Part shown: piece after piece, positions 1 through 6,525 of the stretch
Layout of the letters: the number at the start of each line of letters is the position of its first letter
How positions within the stretch are numbered: position 1 is the first letter of the stretch
Assembly: GCA_910586605.1 (NCBI GenBank)
Contig: CAJUJR010000054.1
Location: 1-18,745 of the forward strand
DNA length: 18,745 nucleotides
Direction: 5' to 3'
From: an uncultured Lachnospiraceae bacterium
GTDB lineage: Bacteria > Bacillota > Clostridia > Lachnospirales > Lachnospiraceae
Program-made: the position numbers and the translations under genes
The notes under the pieces: generated by a model
Database searches by the model: none
What the model was told of the DNA's origin: nothing
What the model saw: the letters and a program-made list of their open reading frames with translations, nothing else

Positions 1-2
1 AT

Positions 3-158
3 CATTCAAAAGGCAATAACAATAAAAACGAGATAGAACTGTTATTGAGAAAAGCACTTAGAATAAAACAAAAACTCAGCCAAGAACTAAATGACTCTAT
101 TATTCGTCAATACGAAAAAAATAATGAGCAAAGAAAAATTAATGTTAAAAGGCTTTAA
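3..158 (+). CDS. 3' end of an unrecognised gene (partial)
   Basis: An open frame enters from the left edge and ends at a TAA at 156-158, giving the last 51 residues of a protein. No ATG lies in this frame inside the window, so the start is outside. The tail is polar and rich in Lys, Asn, Glu and Gln, looks largely helical (a stretch with LLLRKALRIKQKLSQEL), and ends NVKRL. I do not recognise the family. Its position beside element-type repeats and a small sigma-like gene suggests it belongs to the same mobile element, but that is inference. The other two plus-strand frames hit stops within about 40 bases, which mildly favours this one. Confidence 0.4.
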   Translation, partial: HSKGNNNKNEIELLLRKALRIKQKLSQELNDSIIRQYEKNNEQRKINVKRL

Positions 159-179
159 TTTGTTTTTTACATAACAAAC

Positions 180-219
180 TCGTCTCCACCAAATAAAAAA
201 ACGGCGATTTGGTGGACGA
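180..219. repeat. Inverted repeat / hairpin
   Basis: CCACCAAAT (186-194) and ATTTGGTGG (207-215) form a perfect 9-bp stem. TCGT/ACGA pairing extends it across a 2-nt bulge (180-183 with 216-219), around an A-rich 12-nt loop. No T-run follows on the plus strand, so it is not an obvious terminator. It lies 22 bases after the stop of the partial gene and could be a protein-binding site or processing hairpin of the mobile element. Confidence 0.5.
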
Positions 220-251
220 TATTGCTATGCCCGAAAGACTTAACAAACACT

Positions 252-285
252 CTCCAAACCTGTTTCAAGTTTGGAGGGATTTTTA
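252..285 (+). terminator. Rho-independent terminator
   Basis: CTCCAAAC (252-259) pairs perfectly with GTTTGGAG (269-276), with a 9-nt loop, and is followed by GGATTTTTATT. It would end transcription of the partial gene at the left edge. The T-run is short and two bases offset from the stem, so efficiency may be modest. Confidence 0.55.
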
Positions 286-355
286 TTGCCTGCAAATAGC
301 AATTTCCATTTACATATATCATATCGGGGATGGGTGGACAGCCTGTTAAAAAAAT

Positions 356-408
356 CCTTGTCAGTGCAAGGGGGATTTCTACTCTGCAAGTAGAAGTCAA
401 ATTTCTAC
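356..408. repeat. Clustered short hairpins and direct repeats (candidate relaxase-binding/oriT-type site)
   Basis: Three signals sit within about 50 bases. CCTTG/CAAGG (356-360, 367-371) forms a small hairpin. TTCTACT/AGTAGAA (377-383, 389-395) forms a second with a 5-nt loop. ATTTCTAC occurs twice in direct orientation (375-382 and 401-408). The region has no convincing ORF and precedes a terminator and a sigma-like gene. Paired hairpins plus direct repeats are typical of relaxase nick regions, but no relaxase gene is in the window, so this assignment is inference. Confidence 0.3.
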
Positions 409-430
409 ATATAAGAACCAAAATACCTAT

Positions 431-469
431 AAACCGTAAAGGTGTGACAGCCCTTACGGTTTTTCTTTT
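431..469 (+). terminator. Rho-independent terminator
   Basis: AAACCGTAA (431-439) pairs with TTACGGTTT (454-462). One mismatch and two GC pairs close the inner stem around a TGTGACAG loop, and the T-rich tail TTTTTCTTTT follows. It would end a short non-coding transcript coming from the repeat cluster upstream, or act as an attenuator before the sigma-like gene at 577. Confidence 0.7.
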
Positions 470-531
470 GTCGTTTTTTGTTGGATTGCGTTGCAAGCCT
501 GCTTTTTACAGTGGATGCCGTTCATCTCCTG

Positions 532-567
532 CCAATCTGGATTATTCAAAAAAATTCAGATTGGAGG
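532..567 (+). promoter_or_regulatory. Leader hairpin touching the ribosome binding site of the sigma-like gene
   Basis: CCAATCTG (532-539) pairs with CAGATTGG (557-564), and the last two G bases of the right arm belong to the Shine-Dalgarno GGAGG at 563-567. The ATG follows at 577. The hairpin could partly mask the ribosome site. The pairing is read directly; the regulatory effect is inference. Confidence 0.4.
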
Positions 568-576
568 TAACGGATT

Positions 577-1002
577 ATGGCGTACAACAAAGCCAGAGAA
601 GAAAGAAAATGGCGGCTATGGAAAGAAGCCGAAGAAAAGCAGCTTAGGAGCTTGGGTGTCAGCGAGGGCGATATTGAAAAGCTCCGTGTCCATGATTGGG
701 CGATATTCAATTCCGACAGACGGTACTATGAGAAATTGCAGGATGCGGGTACATATCTTGAGGAAGTCGCAGAGGACACGGCACAGCCCGAAGTAAAAAC
801 GGTTGAGGAATTTTTGGACAGCATTGAAAACCAGCGGCTCTATCAAGTCTTGATTAAGGTGGACAGGCTTACCATCCAGATTGCCTTATGGAAAATGGAT
901 GGTTACAGCAGCATGGAGATTTCAGAGAAATGCGGCTTATCTGTAAGCGCAGTCAACTTCCGTGTCTGGCATCTCAGAGAAAAATTAAAAAATATTTTAT
1001 AA
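577..1002 (+). CDS. Small sigma-70-like (region 4 HTH) regulator of mobile-element type
   Basis: A 141-residue protein. The N-terminal half is charged and helical (REERKWRLWKEAEEKQL). The C-terminal half (about 80-140) reads as a sigma-70 region 4 helix-turn-helix: LYQVLIKVDRLTIQIALWKMDGYSSMEI, then EKCGLSVSAVNFRVWHLREKL, the latter resembling a recognition helix. Region 2 is absent, so it is more like the short sigma-like proteins carried by integrative elements than a full sigma factor. The start at 577 is set by GGAGG at 563-567. A frame opening at 491 is out of register and is a shadow. Probable role: transcription control of element genes or the copy/transfer switch. Confident in the HTH family, unsure of the exact job. 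Confidence 0.75.
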   Translation: MAYNKAREERKWRLWKEAEEKQLRSLGVSEGDIEKLRVHDWAIFNSDRRYYEKLQDAGTYLEEVAEDTAQPEVKTVEEFLDSIENQRLYQVLIKVDRLTIQIALWKMDGYSSMEISEKCGLSVSAVNFRVWHLREKLKNIL

Positions 1003-1034
1003 CCATCTAATATTTCGGGGTTTTCCATCTGCTA

Positions 1035-1073
1035 CTGGGTGAGAGGACAAAAAAACTCTCACCCAGTTTTCTT
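1035..1073 (+). terminator. Rho-independent terminator after the sigma-like gene
   Basis: CTGGGTGAGAG (1035-1045) pairs perfectly with CTCTCACCCAG (1056-1066), an 11-bp stem with an A-rich loop, followed by TTTTCTT. It lies 32 bases after the stop of the sigma-like gene. Confidence 0.8.
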
Positions 1074-1240
1074 ATGTATTGCGAAAACGGGACAGCTCTT
1101 TGAAAACCGAATACCCATTCACCAAATACATTCTCTTTGTGGCTGTAATAAGCATAAGCGTGTGCAGCGGTACGCCATGACCCGCCGCAGGCAATGGGGC
1201 GGCTCTGTCAGACCGACAGTTGGGGGCGTCCTCCATACAA
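1074..1240. other. Structured non-coding stretch of mobile-element type, ending at a junction
   Basis: This GC-richer stretch has no convincing gene. It contains local hairpins, for example GACCCGCC with GGGGCGG (about 1178-1206) and CTGTC/GACAG (about 1207-1221), followed by TTGGGGGC. From memory, such sequence precedes relaxase genes in Tn1549-like conjugative elements and may form part of a transfer origin, but I could not check this. No relaxase start follows. At about 1240 the sequence passes straight into the coding frame of an unrelated ATPase-like gene, so this looks like one edge of a rearrangement. Confidence 0.35.
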
Positions 1241-1894
1241 GGATTGATGAGCAGATTATTTTTAACCAGCTTGATAATAATGAGTATGCTGTTTGGAGCC
1301 TGCTGCTTGCAAGTGGTTATCTGAAAGTTGAGAGCTATTCGCTGGAGGAAGGGGTTGGTGAGTATAGCTTGAAGCTGACAAATGGTGAAGTCAAGCTGAT
1401 GTTTCGGAATATGGTGGAGGGTTGGTTTAAACGATATTCACCGGCGTATAATGATTTTATTAAAGCATTGCTGCTAGATGATAAAAAGGCAATGAATTAT
1501 TATATGAATGAAGTTACCCTTGCGACATTTAGTAATTTTGATGTTGGTAGTAAGGCATCAAAAAGAGCAGAACCAGAACGGTTTTATCATGGTTTTGTTT
1601 TGGGGCTGATGGTGGATTTGGCTGGCAGATATGTAATTACGTCAAACCGTGAAAGTGGATTTGGGCGTTATGATGTATTGTTAGAGCCGATAAAAAGAAG
1701 ACGCTATTATTATAGAATTTAAAGTCCATGACTCCGAGGATGAAAAAACATTGGGGGATACGGTAAAAGCAGCTTTGGCGCAAATTGAAGAAAAAGGATA
1801 CGCAGCAGTTTTGGAAGCAAAAGGAATACCTGCCGGGCGCATCCGGAAGTATGGTTTTGCGTTTGAAGGGAAAAAGGTATTGATTGGTTCATAA
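1241..1894 (+). pseudogene. Decayed AAA-ATPase-like / PD-(D/E)XK nuclease-fold protein, C-terminal fragment
   Basis: The frame from about 1243 reads like the C-terminal half of the AAA-ATPase-like plus PD-(D/E)XK family common in Clostridia: LLLASGYLKVESYSL, then LTNGEVKLMFRNMVEGWF, then FYHGFVLGLMVDL. The nuclease-fold signature GRYDVLLEP lies at about 1666-1692. After EPIK the frame fails. Dropping one base of the five-A run near 1692-1696 restores EDAIIIEFKVHDSEDE, supplying the expected E-x-K, and continues to a TAA at 1892-1894 with the usual ending (IRKYGFAFEGKKVLIG). The N-terminal ATPase half, including its P-loop, is absent and replaced by element-type DNA. Truncation plus frameshift make a pseudogene likely. 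An open frame from 1039 is a chimera across the junction, not a real start. Confidence 0.75.
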
Positions 1895-1957
1895 AAAATA
1901 AGCATCCTACACTTGGGGGTCTTTCTGAACTTTGAAGGGTAGAGGATGCTTATTTTT
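1894..1957. terminator. Bidirectional Rho-independent terminator
   Basis: AAAAATAAGCATCCT (1894-1908) and AGGATGCTTATTTTT (1943-1957) are a perfect 15-bp inverted repeat with about 34 bases between the arms. A-runs on the left and T-runs on the right make it work in both directions. It ends the pseudogene transcript on the plus strand and the YesL-like gene on the minus strand. Confidence 0.85.
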
Positions 1958-2004
1958 ATGCCCATTTTGGTAAGCTGATGCCGGAAAATTTGCAAGCCGT
2001 TTCC

Positions 2005-2634
2005 CTATGCTTTGCTGTTATCCTCTTCCCGGTAGTGGGCAAATACGCGTTCTGTAATCAGCACGGATAATACCGCATTTAGGGAAAATCCAATTAGTAA
2101 CCAATAAGTAAGCGTGAAATATAAAGCGCCAGGCGCAAGCCAGGTAATTGCCAGCGGAAGGACGGTAACGGCAGACAAAACCAAGGTATATGGAAGCCAT
2201 GCCAGGGCTGTGATTATGCTGTTACGGATAATCCTGAAAGGGCTGTTTACAAAACTTGCCTGTAATGGAAAGGCATAGATTATGGAAAACAGATACCAGA
2301 TAATAACCAGGAAATAGCCGGTAAGGATAAAAAGATTATCCATATGTGCAGCAAAGTAACCGGAAAACAGGTAAAGCACAGGCGTCAGCAGCAGGAAGAA
2401 AAGCCAGATTACCGTTGCGTTCTTAAAGTTTTCTTTCCATGCTGCTATATAGTTTTTTGTAATATAAGATTCTTTGTCGTACATCCGTTTTTTGCAGGCA
2501 GTGTACAATGCGCAAAAGGATGCTCCGATGGTAATAACAGGGATGCAGGTAATGGCGAAGAGAAGGTTCAAAACGATGAAATCTCCAATTTTGGACATAA
2601 CATTGAAAAATTTGTTGTCAGGGCTGAAATTCAT
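2005..2634 (-). CDS. YesL/DUF624 family membrane protein
   Basis: A 209-residue membrane protein with about five hydrophobic segments, roughly residues 16-40, 72-96, 100-128, 140-165 and 170-195. The opening (FFNVMSKIGDFIVLNLLFAITCIP) and the following GASFCALYTACKKR are characteristic of YesL/DUF624 proteins. These often sit beside carbohydrate ABC transporters in Firmicutes; their biochemical role is not settled. The ATG at 2634 is supported by AAGGAG on the minus strand just upstream. It diverges from the mannan operon and may share its control region. The family call is firm; function is unknown. Confidence 0.85.
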   Translation of the reverse strand: MNFSPDNKFFNVMSKIGDFIVLNLLFAITCIPVITIGASFCALYTACKKRMYDKESYITKNYIAAWKENFKNATVIWLFFLLLTPVLYLFSGYFAAHMDNLFILTGYFLVIIWYLFSIIYAFPLQASFVNSPFRIIRNSIITALAWLPYTLVLSAVTVLPLAITWLAPGALYFTLTYWLLIGFSLNAVLSVLITERVFAHYREEDNSKA

Positions 2635-2654
2635 AAGCGTCTCCTTTTCCAGGG

Positions 2655-2702
2655 CTGCCTGTACAGTTGCTTTGTGTTAAGCACGAAGAGCTGTACAGGC
2701 AG
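2655..2702. repeat. Perfect 12-bp inverted repeat in the YesL leader
   Basis: CTGCCTGTACAG (2655-2666) and CTGTACAGGCAG (2691-2702) are a perfect inverted repeat with a 24-nt spacer. On the plus strand it is followed by TTCCTTTTTTG, so it looks like a terminator pointing toward the mannan operon. On the minus strand it lies in the 5' leader of the YesL-like gene, about 20 bases before its start. It could be an attenuator or operator for that gene, an insulator against antisense reading, or a leftover terminator of a lost gene. Confidence 0.6.
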
Positions 2703-2977
2703 TTCCTTTTTTGTTTGGGAACTGTGGTGAAACTTGTATCGTATCCAACAAGATAATTTGGATCTTCTATGTATAAGAGTAGCATAAATTACATAAAAAA
2801 GAAACAAGTATATTAAAATTAATTAATATTTGGTTTTAAGAGTGGATGTAAAAATACTTAAAAAATAATTAATTTATAATAATTTGTCTAAAATTAATAT
2901 AGAATTGTGTAAAATATACAAAAAATAGTAGCAAAAATGATAAAAATATAGAAAAAAATAAAAAACGATATTAAATA
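2703..2977. other. AT-rich divergent intergenic region without a gene
   Basis: Between the YesL leader and the mannan promoter there is no credible ORF on either strand. The sequence is strongly AT-rich, especially 2780-2975. CTTGT/ACAAG at 2733-2737 and 2748-2752 is a short inverted repeat with a 10-nt spacer that could be an operator half-site pair. No clear consensus promoter for the YesL-like gene was found on the minus strand. No match to a catabolite-responsive element was seen. Confidence 0.5.
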
Positions 2978-3006
2978 TTGACTTATTTTAACTTTAGATA
3001 TATACT
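2978..3006 (+). promoter_or_regulatory. Main promoter of the mannan utilisation operon
   Basis: TTGACT (2978-2983) and TATACT (3001-3006) are separated by exactly 17 bases, a near-consensus sigma-A promoter. The predicted start of transcription is near 3013, giving a leader of about 45 bases that includes the AGGAGG site before the binding-protein gene. Inverted repeats overlap the promoter: TTATTTTAA/TTAAAATAA (2983-2991, 3006-3014) and TTAACTTT/AAAGTTAA (2988-2995, 3022-3029). These are repressor-site candidates, though such pairs arise easily in AT-rich DNA. Confidence 0.8.
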
Positions 3007-3057
3007 TAAAATAACTTAAAGAAAGTTAACAAACAAACCTAAAAGGAGGAGAACACT

Positions 3058-4437
3058 ATGAGAAAAAACGCAAAACGTTTACTCGCATTAGCTCTTACAG
3101 GTGCAATGACATTGTCATTTGCAGGCTGTGGATCAAAGGATGAGGGAGAAGGTAAGAAGAAGGATGACGGGGAGTTTTCTCTCACATTGGATCAGATTAA
3201 ACTCGGTGAGGACTATACTGATGTGAAAGCTGATTTGAAATTCCTGACACACAAAACGGATGTTATTGATACAACGTTCAAGGATTATATTACAGAATTC
3301 CAGAAACTGTATCCAAACATCAACATTGAGTATGAAGGGATTACGGACTATGCGAATGATATCACTACACGTCTTTCTACAGGTGACTGGGGAGATATCT
3401 GCATGATTCCTACTACGGTAGACAAGGATGACCTCGGGACATATTTCGTGAAGTTAGGGGATCAGTCAAAATTGGGCGAAACTTATGTAAAAGACTGGTT
3501 AAATAACTTTACATACCAAGGAACCACCTATGGGGTGCCTTCCATGGTAAATGCACAGGGTATTGTGTACAACAAGAGAGTATTTGAAGAAGCTGGCGTA
3601 AAGGAAGTTCCAAAGACCCCGGACGATTTCCTGGCAGCTTTAAAGAAGATTAAAGACAATAAGAAGGTAACTGCTCCTCTGTATACAAATTTTGCGGCAG
3701 ATTGGACGATGAATGCATGGGATGCATATATCAGCGCATCAACAGGCGACCCGGATTTTATGAATTCTGGGCTGACAAAGGGCAAAGATCCATTTACAGA
3801 CAGGAAGGATGGCACAGGCCCATTTGCAGTATACAATCTTCTGTATGAAGCAGTTAAGCAGGGGTTGACAGAGGAAGACCCTACAACAACAGACTGGGAG
3901 GGCAGCAAGCCTATGATTAACAAGGGCGAAATCGGCTGCATGGTTCTTGGTTCCTGGGCGTTTGTACAGATGAGGGATGCTGGGGACAATGGGGATGATA
4001 TTGCATATATGCCATTCCCGATTACGGTAAATGGAAAACAGTATGCTTCCGTAGGACCTGACTATAACTATGGGATTAATGTAAACAGTTCTAAGGATCA
4101 GAAGATTGCCGCTATGTGTTATGTGAAGTGGCTTGTTGAAGAATCGGGCTTTGCAGGCGGTGAAGGCGGGCTTTCTGTAGTACAGGGCGACGCGCTTCCA
4201 GATGCACTTTCAAGCTTTGGCGATGTTGAGCTTCTTGTAGATAATCCGGCTCCGGAAGGGGAGGAGAATCTGTTCAACGATATCAATAATGATTCTGAGC
4301 TTGGTATTAACGTATCAGGCGCTATTCCAAAAGCAACGCTTGAAGCTGCTACACAGGGAAGCCAGAATATGGAAGAACTTTCAAAGGAATGGAATGAAAA
4401 GTGGACAACCGCACAGAAAAATAATGGTGTAGAGTAA
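3058..4437 (+). CDS. ABC transporter sugar-binding lipoprotein (mannooligosaccharide-type)
   Basis: A 459-residue extracellular solute-binding protein of family 1. The signal peptide MRKNAKRLLALALTGAMTL is followed by the lipobox FAGC, placing the lipid-modified cysteine at residue 24, then a flexible charged linker. The mature part shows typical SBP features: ITEFQKLYPNINIEYEGI, TRLSTGDWGDICMIP, a hinge stretch with YGVPSMVNAQGIVYNKRVF, and late WAFVQMRDAG. It should hold mannan-derived oligosaccharides at the cell surface and deliver them to the two permeases downstream. The specificity is inferred from the GH130, epimerase, esterase and GH26 neighbours, not from the protein itself. AGGAGGAG precedes the start, and the gene is first behind the main promoter. 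Confidence 0.9.
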   Translation: MRKNAKRLLALALTGAMTLSFAGCGSKDEGEGKKKDDGEFSLTLDQIKLGEDYTDVKADLKFLTHKTDVIDTTFKDYITEFQKLYPNINIEYEGITDYANDITTRLSTGDWGDICMIPTTVDKDDLGTYFVKLGDQSKLGETYVKDWLNNFTYQGTTYGVPSMVNAQGIVYNKRVFEEAGVKEVPKTPDDFLAALKKIKDNKKVTAPLYTNFAADWTMNAWDAYISASTGDPDFMNSGLTKGKDPFTDRKDGTGPFAVYNLLYEAVKQGLTEEDPTTTDWEGSKPMINKGEIGCMVLGSWAFVQMRDAGDNGDDIAYMPFPITVNGKQYASVGPDYNYGINVNSSKDQKIAAMCYVKWLVEESGFAGGEGGLSVVQGDALPDALSSFGDVELLVDNPAPEGEENLFNDINNDSELGINVSGAIPKATLEAATQGSQNMEELSKEWNEKWTTAQKNNGVE

Positions 4438-4495
4438 GACGGCATCCGTTTATGAACAGAAGAATGCATGAATGTTTATGGATCATGTATGGGGG

Positions 4496-4536
4496 ATTCC
4501 CTGATTTCGGCAAAGCCTGGAATCAGGGAATATGTT
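4496..4536 (+). terminator. Intercistronic hairpin after the binding-protein gene
   Basis: ATTCCCTGATT (4496-4506) pairs perfectly with AATCAGGGAAT (4521-4531), an 11-bp stem with a 14-nt loop, followed by only a weak ATGTTTT. It is probably a leaky terminator or an mRNA-stabilising end that leaves the binding protein in excess over the permeases, a common arrangement in such operons. Confidence 0.6.
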
Positions 4537-4566
4537 TTAAAGGGCTGCTGTTTATGGGGGTTCAAC

Positions 4567-4623
4567 AAAGGAGGCAGCAAGGCTTGCCTTAAAAAACAGT
4601 GCCTATTAAGAAAGGAGGCAGCA
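4567..4623 (+). repeat. Duplicated 13-nt ribosome-binding segment
   Basis: AAAGGAGGCAGCA occurs at 4567-4579 and again at 4611-4623. The second copy sits immediately before the permease ATG at 4625. The first has no start codon at a usable distance that opens a credible frame. It may be a small tandem duplication or a standby ribosome site. Confidence 0.6.
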
Positions 4624-4624
4624 G

Positions 4625-5602
4625 ATGCGGAATTTTATTAAGTGGGTTACGTCTGCAAAGGTAAATAAGGTACTTTGTATTATTACATTTATGTTCGTGC
4701 CATTAGCTCTATTAACAGTATTTACTTATATACCATTCGGAAAAATGGTTGGTTTCAGTTTTTATGATATGAAGTACATAGGGGACAAAGAGTTTGTAGG
4801 CCTGAAAAATTATGCAGAAGTATTTAGCAGGGATGACTGCTTTAAGGCGCTGAAACTCAGCCTTTACTATATTGCAGCATCGTTTGTGCAGCTTGGCCTG
4901 GCGCTTTATTTTGCAACGCTGTTAAGTTTTAAGACGAAGGGGGGCGGAGTATTTAAAGGGCTTATGTTCTTCCCCTATTTAGTATGTGGTATTGCAGTTG
5001 GTTTTATTTTTAAGTTTTTCTACACCAGAGGGTTCGTGTTTGATACTGTACTGCAGTGGTGTGGGTTTAAGCTTGACAACCTGCCATACTGGCTGAAGGA
5101 TACAAGCATTAACAATATTTCAGTAGCTGCGACTTCTGTCTGGCGGTACATGGGACAGAATATGGTACTCTTTATCGGTGCAATTATGTCGGTAGATGCT
5201 GAAATGTATGAGGCGGCGGCAATTGATGGCGCTGGCGGATGGCAGAAATTCCGTTATATTATTTTCCCAAGTATCAGCACGATTATTGTGCTGAACCTGA
5301 TTCTTGCAATTACAGGCTCTTTAAGCGTATTTGAGCCGCCATATGTTATTACAGGCGGTAATTTTGGAACAGGAACTTACTTTGTAATTATGGATAAGTT
5401 AGCGCATGCAAGCCAGAAGGTAGGTTTGGCTTCCGCGATGGCGATTGTGCTGCTGGTTATTATTCTGATTGCTACTTTGTTGCAGAAGCTGTTCTTCCGT
5501 TATTTTATCGGTGAAGGGGATCAGGAGGCAATCCGTGCCGTCCGTAAGAGGAAAAAGAGAGAAGCGCTGGCGGCAGCAGGGAACGGAGGTGTACGGTCAT
5601 GA
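4625..5602 (+). CDS. Sugar ABC transporter permease (MalF/UgpA type)
   Basis: A 325-residue inner-membrane permease with about six membrane segments, at roughly residues 16-38, 78-100, 110-132, 168-190, 212-236 and 272-294. The coupling motif for the cytoplasmic ATPase is clear at residues 194-217: EAAAIDGAGG followed by RYIIFPS. It pairs with the next gene, overlapping it by four bases (ATGA), to form the translocation pore for mannan oligosaccharides. The start at 4625 is fixed by AAAGGAGG. The C-terminal tail is strongly basic (VRKRKKREA). No ATPase subunit lies nearby. Confidence 0.92.
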   Translation: MRNFIKWVTSAKVNKVLCIITFMFVPLALLTVFTYIPFGKMVGFSFYDMKYIGDKEFVGLKNYAEVFSRDDCFKALKLSLYYIAASFVQLGLALYFATLLSFKTKGGGVFKGLMFFPYLVCGIAVGFIFKFFYTRGFVFDTVLQWCGFKLDNLPYWLKDTSINNISVAATSVWRYMGQNMVLFIGAIMSVDAEMYEAAAIDGAGGWQKFRYIIFPSISTIIVLNLILAITGSLSVFEPPYVITGGNFGTGTYFVIMDKLAHASQKVGLASAMAIVLLVIILIATLLQKLFFRYFIGEGDQEAIRAVRKRKKREALAAAGNGGVRS

Positions 5603-6444
5603 ATAAAGCAAAAATGAAAAAGCTTTTGTGGGCAATTGTGAAATATGTAACTTTGGTTTTTGGTGCATTTGTGTCCGTGCTTCCTGTCGTGGTATGTGTA
5701 ATTACGGCATTTAAATCACCGGAAGAGTATGCAGAGACAAATGTTATGACGCTTCCAAAAAGCTGGACATATTTTGAGAACTTTGTCCAGGCATGGAAAC
5801 AGGCAAATATGGCTTTGGCATTTCGGAATTCCATTATTATCCTGATCTGCGTTTTGTTTTTCTCCATTTTGACAGGCTCTATGCTGGCATATATCCTGAA
5901 CCGTTTTAAATTCCCGGGCAATGGGTTAATCAGGAATCTTTTCCTGTTTGCTTCCCTGCTTCCCGGTATTGCGATGCAGGTTTCTGTATACCAGATTATG
6001 TATTCTTTAGGGTGGATTAACAGTTTGTTTGGCTATATTGTCCTGATGTGTGGGACAGATGTTATCTCAATTTATATCTTTATCCAGTTTTTCGAAAATA
6101 TATCTGTTTCCCTGGATGAAGCGGCTATTATGGATGGATGTACCTACTTTGGTGTGTTTTTCAGGATTTTGTTACCGCTTTTAAAGCCGGCGATTATAAC
6201 AGTTATGATTTTAAAAGGTGTGGGCGTTTATAACGAGTATTATATGGCGAATTTGTATCTGCAAAATAAAAACCAGTTTGTTACAGTTGCAACGTCATTG
6301 TTTAAGTTTACAGGGCCTTTGGGAAACCAATATAACTACATCTGCGCAGGCGTGATTTTAACAATGCTTCCAGCGCTGATTGTATTTATACTCTGCCAGA
6401 AACAGATTTACGGTGGATTGGCGCAGGGGGCTGTAAAGGGTTAA
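5599..6444 (+). CDS. Sugar ABC transporter permease (MalG/UgpE type)
   Basis: A 281-residue inner-membrane permease with about six membrane segments. The typical early motif ITAFKSPEEY (about 35-44) and the ATPase-coupling loop DEAAIMDGCTYFGVF (173-187), leading to LLPLLKP, identify the MalG-type partner. GGAGG at 5585-5589 and the four-base overlap with the previous gene suggest coupled translation. With the binding protein and the other permease it forms an importer that needs a shared MsmK/UgpC-like ATPase from elsewhere in the genome. Confidence 0.92.
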   Translation: MNKAKMKKLLWAIVKYVTLVFGAFVSVLPVVVCVITAFKSPEEYAETNVMTLPKSWTYFENFVQAWKQANMALAFRNSIIILICVLFFSILTGSMLAYILNRFKFPGNGLIRNLFLFASLLPGIAMQVSVYQIMYSLGWINSLFGYIVLMCGTDVISIYIFIQFFENISVSLDEAAIMDGCTYFGVFFRILLPLLKPAIITVMILKGVGVYNEYYMANLYLQNKNQFVTVATSLFKFTGPLGNQYNYICAGVILTMLPALIVFILCQKQIYGGLAQGAVKG

Positions 6445-6452
6445 TATCATTC

Positions 6453-6499
6453 GGTGTGGCTGGGCGGCATATGGAGCTTGCCGCCTGGGCTGCAACACC
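6453..6499 (+). other. Intercistronic hairpin before the GH130 gene
   Basis: GGTGT (6453-6457) pairs with ACACC (6495-6499) and GGCGGCA (6463-6469) with TGCCGCC (6479-6485), an RNA stem with an internal loop. No T-run follows. It lies between the transport and enzyme genes and may be a processing or stability element. Confidence 0.5.
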
Positions 6500-6525
6500 A
6501 GAAAGGGTAAGAAGGAGGATGAGAA

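Noticed and set aside
375..408. ATTTCTACT ... AGTAGAA hairpin resembles the stem of Cas12a CRISPR repeats
   Set aside because: Only one hairpin plus a half copy is present, with no spacer-repeat array and no cas gene in the window.
330..647. 105-residue frame spanning the repeat cluster and terminator
   Set aside because: It crosses the terminator hairpin and overlaps the sigma-like gene in another frame; no ribosome site.
1039..1722. 227-residue open frame starting before the ATPase-like fragment
   Set aside because: Its first ~67 residues come from structured element-type DNA and the start overlaps the terminator hairpin, so it is a chimera across a junction and ends at a frameshift.
3528..3989. 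153-residue minus-strand frame inside the binding-protein gene
   Set aside because: Fully antisense to a clear lipoprotein gene, low-complexity Ser/Pro-rich product, no start signals.
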